Part shown: positions 7,021-15,117 of the stretch, one piece after another | How positions within the stretch are numbered: position 1 is the first letter of the stretch | Layout: each line of letters begins with the position of its first letter | Origin: Rhodospirillaceae bacterium | GTDB taxonomy: Bacteria > Pseudomonadota > Alphaproteobacteria > UBA8366 | Direction of reading: 5' to 3' | Assembly: GCA_002722095.1 (NCBI GenBank) | Contig: PBKG01000006.1 | Coordinates: forward strand, 831,829 to 895,828 | Length of the DNA: 64,000 nucleotides | The notes under the pieces: model-generated | The model's database searches: none | The model's input: only the letters and a program-made list of their open reading frames with translations | Told to the model about the DNA's origin: nothing | Made by a program: the position numbers and the translations under genes

Positions 7021-8259
7021 ATGCTGCTGTCCCCTATTCTGGACCCCGAACAGAATCCACCGCCTTCACTGGATTTTCTCGATCGCGTCCGACCGCTTGC
7101 CCGGCGGTATGAGGTGGCGATCATCGGCGCCGACTTGTCGGCCTTGCTGCTAGCGTATTTTCTCGCCACTCAACATGATGTTGTCGATATCGCCATTCTT
7201 GGTAAACGCGTTCCACGGGACGTTTCCAACCGTCAAACGGAGCCGCTCTCGGTGATGCACGCCGCGACACCAAAGCTCATGGGATTGGCCTTGGCGTCGA
7301 CGGAGATTTAGCGCCGATTACCCTCCATGCTTCAGGCGAATTTTGCGTTGAGGCGCAACCCCCACCTAATGTTGGCACGCGACGATACAGAATTGGCACA
7401 ATCCCGGCATCACGGCGCTCTGGTACGCTCGGTCGGCGGCGATGCTCAAACGGTAGGCCGCCACCGCATCTCGCGAATTTTGGGATCGGCACAACCAGCT
7501 GCGGTAAGGCCATTGTCACCTGTGGGCGGCGTGCTGGATCAATCCGCATTTGAAGTTGCCCCTGGCCTGGTCTGGCGGGCGTTGGCGAATGAGTTGAACC
7601 AACTGGGCGTACAATTTGTATTTGGCGCCATGCCGCAACATTTGGTGTTGGGCGACGCAAAAATTACCGGCTTTGAGCATCAGGATTCGGTCGTCGAATG
7701 CGATCATGTATTCGCTACAGATGCCGAATTCGCAATGGCGTCGGCAGCGGGGTTGGGGCGGCCGTTAAGTTTTATGAGCGGGCAATTCAGTCTCGCGATA
7801 TCATCGCCAGTTGCCCCTTGGCTGGGCCCCTCGGTCGCGACTGCGGACGGGCGCTTGCTTTTCTGGCAGGCACCCGACGGGGAAATCATCCTCGGGGAGG
7901 TCTCGCGCCCTGACGGAATTACAAAAAATACGATCAGTGACGTGGCCCAATTTTTATTATCGGTGTCGCCGCAACTAGGTTCGTTGAAACTTCGCCCCTT
8001 ATCGCATCGCATCAGCGGCCTGCCGAAAGATGGTTTGCCTGTGTTGGGTGAAATCTCCGGATCGAATTTTTACGTGAGTTGCGGTTGGGGGAGTGCCCGG
8101 TCGACTATGGCCCCGATCGTCGCTCAATATCTCGCACAGGTCATTGCGGGTGTTGCCCGGCCGTTTGAAATGGATTTTCTAAGCCCAGATAGATTCGCCA
8201 TGGCTCGCGGGGTCAGCCTCACTGCTGGCATCGACACTTCGGCGGAACAAAATTCATGA
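7021..8259 (+). pseudogene. Degenerate sarcosine oxidase beta-subunit-like gene (soxB-like) interrupted by an in-frame TAG
   Basis: One frame from the ATG at 7021 to the stop at 8259 is colinear with SoxB (about 412 codons, the usual SoxB length), but has a TAG at 7309-7311 after codon 96. The N-terminal part starts YEVAIIGADLSALLLAYFLA, where the FAD-binding GxGxxG has become GADLSA. The C-terminal part still looks like SoxB: LGSLKLRPLSHRISGLPKDGLPVLG, then FYVSCGWGSARSTMAP. No other frame restores homology around the TAG, so a nonsense change is more likely than a frameshift. The segment after the TAG begins with ATG 7327 but lacks a ribosome-binding site. The gene overlaps the soxA-like gene by ATGA, as in living operons. 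Loss of function is likely but not proven; a sequencing error at one base is possible. Confidence 0.7.
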
Positions 8260-11102
8260 GCGTTAATCGATTAAACGAACCCTTCGGCATTCTGCTGGAT
8301 CGGGCCGAGCAACGGACTTTTCGGTTCGACGGGCGTACTGTCATCGGGTTTGGCGGCGATACGCTGGCAAGTGCATTGGCGGCCAACGATATCTGGTGTC
8401 ATGGTCGATCTGCCAAGTCCGGGCGCCCTCGCGGCTTATATTCACAGGCGCAGGAGTGCGCCCCTTCGGCGATCGACCTTGTAGATGATCTCGGCGTCGA
8501 TCCGGAAAGCCGGTTAGTTCAAGACGGGTTGCAAGCTAGTCGATTACAGAGCCATAAGGCCTGTCGAAACTGGGTCGGTGATATTCGACGCGCATGGTCA
8601 AAATTGACAGTTCGTGGTCAACATCAGTCCGAATCGCCGAAGAACTGGATGCTACCCCGACAGCATGGGTTCAGCGAATTCATTGCCGCACAACCAAGCG
8701 AACGGCGCCGTTCATTGCGGACGCAAACGACAGACTTCGCGGTGATTGGCGGTGGCCCGGCCGGTGTAGCGGCGGCAATCGAAGCCGCACGGTATGGCCG
8801 CAACGTGACTCTGATCGATTCGTTCCCTGTCTTGGGCGGGAGCCTGAATTTCGAAAGGCTCGATGTTGCGGGAGATCTTGCGGAGAAGTACGCCACAGAT
8901 TTGGCTGAAGAAATGTCAGGGGTAGAAGCCAACATAACCGTTTTGCTGAATGCCCATTGCCGCGAGATCAGCTCCGACCGTTGCCTAAAGGTGGAAACAG
9001 GAAATTCCGAAGTTAAAATTTCAGCCGAGCAAATCATCCTTGCGACCGGCGCGTCCCAGCGGTTTGGAGTGTTTGCCAATAACGATTTGCCCGGCATCAT
9101 GAGTGGGACCAACGCAGCAAAACTGATCTGGCTTTACGGTATCCGACCGGGCCGTAAGGCAGTGGTGGTTGTCGATAGCGGCCAAGGTTTTGGATTGGCA
9201 TTAGACCTGTTGGATGCCGGAGTGGAGGTGCAGGCGGTGTTGGATCCGCAATGCCGCGTCCAATCGGATCCAAGGCGCGATGCGGTAGTGGGGCGAGGAG
9301 TGGAAATCGGTTACGGCTATGGCGTGCGCGCCGCCCATGCCAGCGATGGTGGTCGTCATCTTGGCGCTGTAACCATCGAGTATCTCAACCGCGCCGATAA
9401 AGCGCAAACCAAGCCGATCGACCTTGAATGCGATTTGTTATGTATCGCGGCAGGCTCGGTGCCAAATTTGGAGCTTGCGATCAACGCTGGTGCCCGTTTG
9501 AGCTACAGCCCGACGGATGCTGCATTGAGCCTATTCGATATCCCCGATGGTGTGGGGCTGGCCGGTGCCCTCGGGGGATGGGGGGATATAGATCAGGCGA
9601 TCGAAAGCGGCCGCGAACTGGCGCGAGAAGGCACTAGCGGTTCCGCATCGGTAACGCAGGTGCGCCTCGAACCAAACAACGTGTCGCCGGAAGCGTTAGT
9701 TTCAGAATTTGCGTTCGTTGATTTCGCATCGGAAGTTACAGTGAACCAAGTTTACACCGGCCTGTCTAAGGGTCGCCCCACCGTTTTGGGGCTATGCCGA
9801 GATCTCGGACTTGGCAATTCCGATACTCTTGCGGATCAGGCAATCCTCAACGTTTACGATTTCATGGCCGACCACACGCCGATGGTTGCCGAGGCACCGC
9901 ATCCGGAAATTTATTTTCAGACCCAAAGCAACTCAATGGAATTATCCGTTGCTGCTGCCGGAGCTGAGCGGAGACTGCGAAGGAGCCCGGCTGAGGCGGC
10001 GCAGCTGGCGCAAGGCGCCGAGATGGCACTCGAGAATTTTTATTGGGCGGCCCAGCGTTATCGAACGAATGGGGCTGATGCAACCGCTGAAGAAGTCATC
10101 GCGGTTCGTGAAAAGGCTGGATTTTTCGATTACAGCGGTTGGGGGAAACTTCACCTGCATGGCCCTGACCTCGAACGGATGACGGCGCAGTTGGGGCTTC
10201 CGTGCTCGCCAAATACAGAGGAGTCAAGCGCCCGCGGAAATGAGTCGGGTGTCGAACAGCGAGTTCTAATCGATGCGCATGGGGTTGTGCTCTCTATCAT
10301 TGAGCTGATCGATCTCGATGAGGGCGATGCGCTTTTGTTGACGCCCTTTTCAACCCTGCCGGTGGTGCGCCAATCCGTAATTGACGTAGCCGACCGGTTC
10401 GACCTCGCAGTCGGGATAGATGACTGCACGGATGACCTTGCATTATTCGGTTTGGCAGGTCCTAACGCTGATCTCGCCGCAGAGAATCTTGCCTTGTCTG
10501 CCTTGACCGAAGTGAGCGGGCCATTGCCCGATGTATCTTCCGGCGACATTACCGTCACCGCGACTGACCGATTGGGTGAGCCGGGCTATTTGTTGTCGAT
10601 GTCGCAAGCGGTAGCCGAACGGGTTTGGGCTCATTTTGCGACTGCCGATGAAGAACTCGGACTAAAACCAATCGGACAATCGGCGCTCAATACTCTGCGC
10701 TTGGAAAAGGGAACGCTTTGTCCATATCGCGACGTCGATGCATTTACCAATATTGCTGAGATTGCCTCGATTGCCGGCGTTTCCGAAAAAATTTTGATCG
10801 AGGGCGAATTGTCTAAAAAGGGACTTTGGCATTGGCGCGGTCTTGAGCGCCGCTTGGTGGCGCTTTCGAGCGCAGGCGTCGACCACCGCATTCGACCCGG
10901 CGATACGGTGCTGGACCATGACCGCACAGGCGGACATGTAACATCATTCGCGTTCTCTCCCACTGTCGGCCGATCGATAGGACTGGCATACGTGACTCCG
11001 GGCCTAGCAGTGGAGGGGGAATTAGCCATCATCGAGCTGGAAGGCAACGGTCAGGCAGAACTACGTGTGACTCCGGTGCCGTTTTTCGATCCAGCCGGTT
11101 GA
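8256..11102 (+). CDS. Diverged sarcosine oxidase alpha-subunit-like protein (SoxA-like; dinucleotide oxidoreductase fused to a GcvT-type domain)
   Basis: A 948-residue protein colinear with heterotetrameric sarcosine oxidase alpha chains. Residues 1-80 are the ferredoxin-like domain (FDGRTVIGFGGDTLASALAAN, then GRPRG). Residues 160-480 are an NAD/FAD Rossmann domain with an intact DFAVIGGGPAGVAAAIEAARYG and the family segment VFANNDLPGIMSG. A folate-type GcvT domain fills about 610-940 (FDYSGWGKLHLHGPD, then LRLEKG). It overlaps the soxB-like frame by 4 bp. The delta and gamma genes (soxD, soxG) that normally complete the enzyme are absent on both sides. The folate domain is shortened and divergent. 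Canonical demethylation of sarcosine is doubtful; a related amine oxidase or decay are alternatives. Confidence 0.75.
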   Translation: MSVNRLNEPFGILLDRAEQRTFRFDGRTVIGFGGDTLASALAANDIWCHGRSAKSGRPRGLYSQAQECAPSAIDLVDDLGVDPESRLVQDGLQASRLQSHKACRNWVGDIRRAWSKLTVRGQHQSESPKNWMLPRQHGFSEFIAAQPSERRRSLRTQTTDFAVIGGGPAGVAAAIEAARYGRNVTLIDSFPVLGGSLNFERLDVAGDLAEKYATDLAEEMSGVEANITVLLNAHCREISSDRCLKVETGNSEVKISAEQIILATGASQRFGVFANNDLPGIMSGTNAAKLIWLYGIRPGRKAVVVVDSGQGFGLALDLLDAGVEVQAVLDPQCRVQSDPRRDAVVGRGVEIGYGYGVRAAHASDGGRHLGAVTIEYLNRADKAQTKPIDLECDLLCIAAGSVPNLELAINAGARLSYSPTDAALSLFDIPDGVGLAGALGGWGDIDQAIESGRELAREGTSGSASVTQVRLEPNNVSPEALVSEFAFVDFASEVTVNQVYTGLSKGRPTVLGLCRDLGLGNSDTLADQAILNVYDFMADHTPMVAEAPHPEIYFQTQSNSMELSVAAAGAERRLRRSPAEAAQLAQGAEMALENFYWAAQRYRTNGADATAEEVIAVREKAGFFDYSGWGKLHLHGPDLERMTAQLGLPCSPNTEESSARGNESGVEQRVLIDAHGVVLSIIELIDLDEGDALLLTPFSTLPVVRQSVIDVADRFDLAVGIDDCTDDLALFGLAGPNADLAAENLALSALTEVSGPLPDVSSGDITVTATDRLGEPGYLLSMSQAVAERVWAHFATADEELGLKPIGQSALNTLRLEKGTLCPYRDVDAFTNIAEIASIAGVSEKILIEGELSKKGLWHWRGLERRLVALSSAGVDHRIRPGDTVLDHDRTGGHVTSFAFSPTVGRSIGLAYVTPGLAVEGELAIIELEGNGQAELRVTPVPFFDPAG

Positions 11103-11137
11103 GCGTAGGTTAGCCGGCGTTTTTCCAGACTAGACGA

Positions 11138-11291
11138 CATTGCGTTGCAAAAATGCGCTGCTTGGCGCAATAAAATTTTAAATGTTTGATTTTATTGCAT
11201 CGCTGTATGTGACGGGGGTTGTCTTTTTAGATTAAAATTGCAATATATTGCATTGCAGCATGCGCTCGTCCAGCCTTGCTGCGGCGCAATG
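11138..11291. promoter_or_regulatory. Cluster of TGC-rich motifs upstream of the sRNA candidate
   Basis: Seen directly: ATTGCGTTGCAA and TGCGCTGC near 11139-11161, ATTGCATCGCTG near 11194, TTGCAATATATTGCATTGCAGCA at 11238-11260 in overlapping pieces, and TTGCTGCGGCGCAAT at 11277-11290. Repeated TTGC/GCAA elements of this kind resemble operators described for PhaR, the polyhydroxyalkanoate-responsive repressor. The same type of motif precedes the PhaJ-like gene at 41305-41360. Naming PhaR is inference. Confidence 0.4.
11167..11198. repeat. Inverted repeat GCAATAAAA / TTTTATTGC downstream of the soxA-like gene
   Basis: Perfect 9-bp arms at 11167-11175 and 11190-11198 separated by 14 nt. It lies 65 bp beyond the soxA-like stop codon. 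It may be an operator or a weak hairpin at the transcript end; there is no T-run directly after it, so it is not a standard terminator. Confidence 0.4.
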
Positions 11292-11302
11292 TATCTAATG
11301 CA

Positions 11303-11365
11303 GGGCGCCTCTCTTGGGCGTTTCCTCCCTAAACTTGGGCCGTGCAATCGCACGGCCCTTCTTTT
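11303..11365 (+). ncRNA. mmgR: Probable small RNA of the alpha-r8 / MmgR family
   Basis: The segment contains TTTCCTCCCT at 11321-11330, which to my knowledge is the ultraconserved 10-mer of the alphaproteobacterial alpha-r8 family (MmgR in Sinorhizobium, which limits polyhydroxybutyrate storage). It is preceded by a small stem CGCC/GGCG (11306-11309 with 11317-11320) and followed by a 9-bp terminator stem and TTCTTTT. A TATCTA at 11292-11297 could be the -10 box, placing the 5' end near 11303; the -35 is not clear, so the 5' end is approximate. The CCTCC core can pair with Shine-Dalgarno sequences. It sits alone between two genes. Confidence 0.68.
11337..11365 (+). terminator. Rho-independent terminator of the sRNA
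   Basis: A perfect 9-bp GC-rich stem, GGGCCGTGC (11337-11345) and GCACGGCCC (11350-11358), with loop AATC, followed by TTCTTTT. It ends the sRNA transcript and is the clearest terminator in the window. Confidence 0.88.
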
Positions 11366-11390
11366 ATAGCCAAAAAATAGCGAAATTCGC

Positions 11391-11873
11391 TTAGGCCGCT
11401 TGCCAAGCGCTGTCATGGAGGCGGCAGGCAGCGCCCTCCGTGTTCGCGGTATCGCTATGGACCGTAATACTGGATTTTAGCTGACGGCAAACACGTCCCT
11501 GTTTGTCGGTAAATTCCCGCGTCGGCGTGAAACTACCGTGATTTCCGGTCTCCGCATCGCGCCAGGTTACCGTCTCACCGATTTTGGCGTTTTCCAAACT
11601 TCGATAGGCGGCGGCGTTGAACGCTTGTTTCTCCTGCGGTAACAATTTCTTAGCTAAATAATAACCGGTGGCGGCACCCACTGTGCCAAGGGCGAACATC
11701 GCCAAGGCACCACCGGTCCCGGTTCCGTACAGTTCAGCAGCCAGCAAAACACCGGCACCCGTGCCGGCAATTGTTGCGCCGGCAATTTGGTTGTCACGGT
11801 CGCCAAGTAACTGACATGCAGAGAGCGATAGCGCGAGCGCGCCAGCGCAAACAATCGGCTTAATATCTTTCAT
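11391..11873 (-). CDS. Outer-membrane lipoprotein, 17-kDa surface-antigen-like
   Basis: A 160-residue predicted lipoprotein: a short signal with the lipobox LSAC, Cys20 as lipidation site. Residues 30-75 are a glycine-zipper-like hydrophobic stretch (AGATIAGTGAGVLLAAELYGTG in two parts, then FALGTVGAATGYYLAKKL). The C-terminal half (about 95-155) has the pattern ETVTWRDAETGNHGSFTPTREF then GRVCRQLKSSITV and GAACRLHDSAW, which is the domain seen in rickettsial 17-kDa surface-antigen-like proteins; function there is not established. It is monocistronic, convergent with the sRNA. Confidence 0.78.
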   Translation of the reverse strand: MKDIKPIVCAGALALSLSACQLLGDRDNQIAGATIAGTGAGVLLAAELYGTGTGGALAMFALGTVGAATGYYLAKKLLPQEKQAFNAAAYRSLENAKIGETVTWRDAETGNHGSFTPTREFTDKQGRVCRQLKSSITVHSDTANTEGAACRLHDSAWQAA

Positions 11874-12060
11874 CTCCGAACCCCGAAGTCTCGAGCGGCA
11901 CCAAAGTGGATGCAGAGATTATGCCATCCACAGCAAAAATTTCCATATTTTGTCGTTCCTCATAAAAATATTGGCAGATTTAGGGGTATTGCGCGGATCA
12001 ATTCAACGTTTGCGGAGCCATCAAACGAGCGACCGGCAACGCTTCGTGCTACAAACCGGT

Positions 12061-12426
12061 ATGAGAATTCGGAATATCGTCGGGTTAAGATGGCGATCAA
12101 ACGAGCTGCTTTGCGCTGCATTGATCTTGCTAGCGGTTGCTGGTTGCCAGGAGCGCCGGCACTGGACCAAGGCCGGCGTTGCAAAAAACCAATCCGAGTT
12201 GGACCATGCCGCCTGCCGATCTTTGGCATCGAAGCAGGCGGCCCGGGAATATGACCGAGATTTAACGACATTGGACGTGACTTCTAGTGATGGTGGCTTG
12301 CCCCGCACTTTCGCTAAAATCGATGCGCGAAAGCGCGAACGCAAACTTTTCGAGGCTTGTCTCGGTGCCCGGGGCTACCGCGCATACTCGGCCGATAAAA
12401 AACAACCGGGACACGGTGCACGATGA
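12061..12426 (+). CDS. Small putative lipoprotein, unknown family
   Basis: The frame is open from 11950, but the ATG at 12061 gives a lipoprotein signal: a basic start (MRIRNIVGLRWR), a hydrophobic core (LLCAALILLAVAG) and the lipobox AVAGC with Cys29. The mature 90 residues are charged and have two Cys (HAACRSLAS, FEACLGARGYR) and the segment LPRTFAKIDARKRERKLFEACLGARGY, a layout common in uncharacterised alphaproteobacterial lipoproteins. No ribosome-binding site is obvious. Its stop overlaps the ATG of a 34-codon ORF that precedes msbA, so it may belong to the lipid A operon. Confidence 0.6.
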   Translation: MRIRNIVGLRWRSNELLCAALILLAVAGCQERRHWTKAGVAKNQSELDHAACRSLASKQAAREYDRDLTTLDVTSSDGGLPRTFAKIDARKRERKLFEACLGARGYRAYSADKKQPGHGAR

Positions 12427-12527
12427 CCAGGTCAGCTAATTCTTGGCAATTGGCTGGCAATATTCTAAAGGAGGCGTTGCCGGTCGCCGACGAGGCCGTA
12501 TCCGAACCCTCCCGCAGCAGCGAATGA
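12423..12527 (+). CDS. 34-residue ORF between a lipoprotein gene and msbA
   Basis: The ATG at 12423 overlaps the previous stop (ATGA). The frame ends in TGA at 12525-12527, 9 nt before the GTG start of msbA and in the same frame. The product begins MTRSANSWQLAGNILKEALP and ends in a serine-rich tail. AAAGGAGG at 12468-12475 lies inside it, about 60 nt before msbA. It may be a real coupled microprotein, a leader ORF for msbA, or chance. I do not recognise homologues. Confidence 0.3.
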   Translation: MTRSANSWQLAGNILKEALPVADEAVSEPSRSSE

Positions 12528-12536
12528 GGCGCCTGG

Positions 12537-14372
12537 GTGGCAGAGAAACGCCAAAAATTTCAGTTCGATAAATCCACGCGTGAGCTCGCGGGCCGGTTGC
12601 TGAAAAATTATCTCAGCGATCATGTGGGCAAGATCGCGGTTGCGGTTTCATTGATGATTGTCGTCGCTTTGGCGACGGGCTGGCAGGTCAAAATGTTGGA
12701 ACCGGCGATCAACGAGGTGCTGGGAAAGGGCAATAAGGAGCTAGCGCTCCTTCTGCCAATCCTGTTTCTCGCAATTTCGATCGTCAAAGGCTTCGCCAGT
12801 TATGGGCAGACCGTATTGATGCAAAAAACCGGGTTGCGTGTCGTGGTGGCATTGCAGAACCAGATGTTTCACCGGGTTATCGATGCCGACCTGGCATTCA
12901 TCCATCAGGATGCGACGGGCAAATTGATTTCACGATTCACGATCGATCTGTTGTTCCTGCGCGATGCGGTGACCAAGGCCTTTACAGGAATTGGGCGTGA
13001 CTTGATCAAAATCATCGTCTTGGTGGGGGTCATGATCCACACCAATTGGCAATTGGCCTTGATGGTGATCGTCGTGTTTCCGGCGAGCGTCTATCCGATA
13101 ATTTATATCGGCAAGCGTATGCGCCGGATTTCCGATCAGACCCAACAGCGCATCGGCGGCATTACAAGTTTTCTCGATGAAGTGTTCAAAGGCATGCGTC
13201 AGGTCAAAGCGGACGGCATGGAGCATTTCGAGCGCGGTCGGGCTTCCGACGAATTCGAAACCGTATTTGCGCTGCACTACAAGGCCGGCAAAACGCGCTC
13301 GCGCACCTACCCGATCATGGAGATCATGATCGGTATCGCCGGTGGCGGGATTCTCGGCTACGCGGGCTATCGCGTTATCACCGGCGACGACGGTAGTTTG
13401 ATGGATATCAACGCCGGCGAATTTGTTACCTTCTTCCTCGCCATGGTGGTGGCGTATCAGCCGGTGCGCGGCCTTGCCAATTTGAATGCCAGTTTGCAGC
13501 AGGGCATGGCGGCGGCGGAACGGGTCTTTTCGATGATCGATTACGAACCCGAGATCGTTAGCTTGCCAGATGCAAAACCGCTCGCGGTCACCGCGGGCGA
13601 AGTGAGCTTCGAGGATGTCCGGTTTGCCTACGAGACCGACAAGTCTGCGTTAACCGGGATCGATATGGTCGCACCGGCCGGAAAAACAGTAGCGTTGGTC
13701 GGCCCTTCCGGTGCCGGGAAATCGACAATCCTCAATTTGCTACCCCGGTTTTACGATGTGGATGAAGGCCGGGTTTTGATCGATGGCACAGACGTCCGTG
13801 ACGTCACGCTTGAATCCTTGCGCGCACAAATTTCATTCGTCAGCCAAGAGGTCATTTTGTTCAATGACACCGTACGCGCCAATATTGCCTATAGCTGCCC
13901 CGATGCGGCGGAAGCGGATATCGTCGCCGCGGCGAAGGCGGCCGCGGCGCATGAATTCATTCTCGAATTATCCGACGGATATGACACCGAGATCGGCGAG
14001 CGGGGAATTAAACTTTCCGGCGGTCAGCGTCAGCGTCTTTCGATTGCGCGGGCCATGTTGCGTAATGCACCGATCCTGTTGCTGGACGAAGCGACTTCGG
14101 CGTTGGATTCCGCTTCCGAACGGCAGGTACAGGCCGCGCTTGCACGCTTGATGGAGGGGCGTACCACCCTGGTAATCGCGCATCGTTTGTCCACCGTAAC
14201 CAATGCCGATCTGATTTATGTCCTCAATGAAGGCAAGGTCGTGGAACAGGGCACTCACGCTTCCTTGCTTGCCCAAGACGGTCTTTATGCGCACCTGTGC
14301 CGCATACAATTCGAAGACAGCGCCGCACTCGGTGGGGATGAGACAGCGAAAAACGAGCCGGTAGAGGCGTAA
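12537..14372 (+). CDS. msbA: Lipid A export ABC transporter, ATP-binding/permease protein
   Basis: A 611-residue half-transporter: six-helix membrane domain (about 30-330) followed by an ATPase domain (about 350-590). Walker A is GPSGAGKST, the signature is LSGGQRQRLSIARA, Walker B is ILLLDEATSALD and the H-loop is VIAHRLSTV. It flips lipid A-core across the inner membrane; the assignment to MsbA rather than another homodimeric exporter is supported by the following acyltransferase, waaA and lpxK. The start is GTG 12537 (MAEKRQKFQF); an in-frame stop at 12525-12527 prevents a longer start. Confidence 0.9.
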   Translation: MAEKRQKFQFDKSTRELAGRLLKNYLSDHVGKIAVAVSLMIVVALATGWQVKMLEPAINEVLGKGNKELALLLPILFLAISIVKGFASYGQTVLMQKTGLRVVVALQNQMFHRVIDADLAFIHQDATGKLISRFTIDLLFLRDAVTKAFTGIGRDLIKIIVLVGVMIHTNWQLALMVIVVFPASVYPIIYIGKRMRRISDQTQQRIGGITSFLDEVFKGMRQVKADGMEHFERGRASDEFETVFALHYKAGKTRSRTYPIMEIMIGIAGGGILGYAGYRVITGDDGSLMDINAGEFVTFFLAMVVAYQPVRGLANLNASLQQGMAAAERVFSMIDYEPEIVSLPDAKPLAVTAGEVSFEDVRFAYETDKSALTGIDMVAPAGKTVALVGPSGAGKSTILNLLPRFYDVDEGRVLIDGTDVRDVTLESLRAQISFVSQEVILFNDTVRANIAYSCPDAAEADIVAAAKAAAAHEFILELSDGYDTEIGERGIKLSGGQRQRLSIARAMLRNAPILLLDEATSALDSASERQVQAALARLMEGRTTLVIAHRLSTVTNADLIYVLNEGKVVEQGTHASLLAQDGLYAHLCRIQFEDSAALGGDETAKNEPVEA

Positions 14373-14373
14373 C

Positions 14374-15117
14374 GTGAGTGTAATAAAGTCGATCACCCGT
14401 TCGTCTGCGGTGCAAGGTGTCGTTTGCTGGATCATGTCGCTTTACATGCGTCTGTTGAGTTGGACGGGCCGCTGGCAGGTCATCGGCCAAGAGTTGCCGG
14501 AACAATGGCTCGAGTCCGGCAAGCCCTTCATTGTTGCTTTCTGGCATGGCCGCTTGTTGATGATGTTCCTCGCCTGGCGGTATCCCGATCGGGTCCATGT
14601 GCTCATCTCAGGCCATCGTGACGGCCAATTGATCAGCCGTACCATCGCCCATTTCGGTGCCAAGACGGTGATCGGGTCGCAACGGCGTGGCGGATCCAAA
14701 GCGGCATTGCAAATCGCCCGCCATCTGCAGAACGGCGAGGTCGTCGCAGTGACACCGGACGGACCGCGTGGTCCCCGCATGCGGGTCAAAGACGGCATCA
14801 TTACCTTGGCGACAATTGGGAATGCTCCCATCATCCCGCTCACCTATGCCTGCCGGCCTCGCAAAGTCATCGGTAGTTGGGACCGGTTTAATCTGCCCCT
14901 ACCGTTTTGCCGTGGAGTGTTGATGTGGGGGGAGCCGATTGAAGTGCCGCGCGATGCGGACGCCGAAACCAAGGAGCGCTTGCGGCTGAAGCTCGAAGCC
15001 GCAATCCAAGATATTACCGATCGTGCTGATGCGATGCTCGGCAATCCGGCCACCGAACCGGAAGCTGCCTCCGGGCTGAAAATCGATTCCGCGAGCCAAG
15101 CCGGCAAAGCCGCATGA
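14374..15117 (+). CDS. DUF374 lysophospholipid/lipid A acyltransferase
   Basis: A 247-residue membrane-associated acyltransferase of the LPLAT DUF374 group. Residues 55-65 hold the acyltransferase box AFWHGRLLMM, with SGHRDGQLI, GSQRRGGSKAAL and VAVTPDGPRGPR further along, all DUF374 hallmarks. Some DUF374 proteins (LpxJ) add a secondary acyl chain to lipid A. Its place one base behind msbA and overlapping waaA suggests the same role here. GTG start at 14374. The acyl donor and position cannot be read from the sequence. Confidence 0.85.
   Translation: MSVIKSITRSSAVQGVVCWIMSLYMRLLSWTGRWQVIGQELPEQWLESGKPFIVAFWHGRLLMMFLAWRYPDRVHVLISGHRDGQLISRTIAHFGAKTVIGSQRRGGSKAALQIARHLQNGEVVAVTPDGPRGPRMRVKDGIITLATIGNAPIIPLTYACRPRKVIGSWDRFNLPLPFCRGVLMWGEPIEVPRDADAETKERLRLKLEAAIQDITDRADAMLGNPATEPEAASGLKIDSASQAGKAA

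Noticed and set aside
7309..7311. TAG read as pyrrolysine
   Set aside because: The codon falls in a poorly conserved linker, no pylT or pylS gene is seen in the window, and sarcosine-oxidase families do not use pyrrolysine.
7277..7660. A frameshift as the explanation for the break in the soxB-like gene
   Set aside because: The two halves are in the same frame on either side of the TAG, and the alternative frame there gives no SoxB-like residues.
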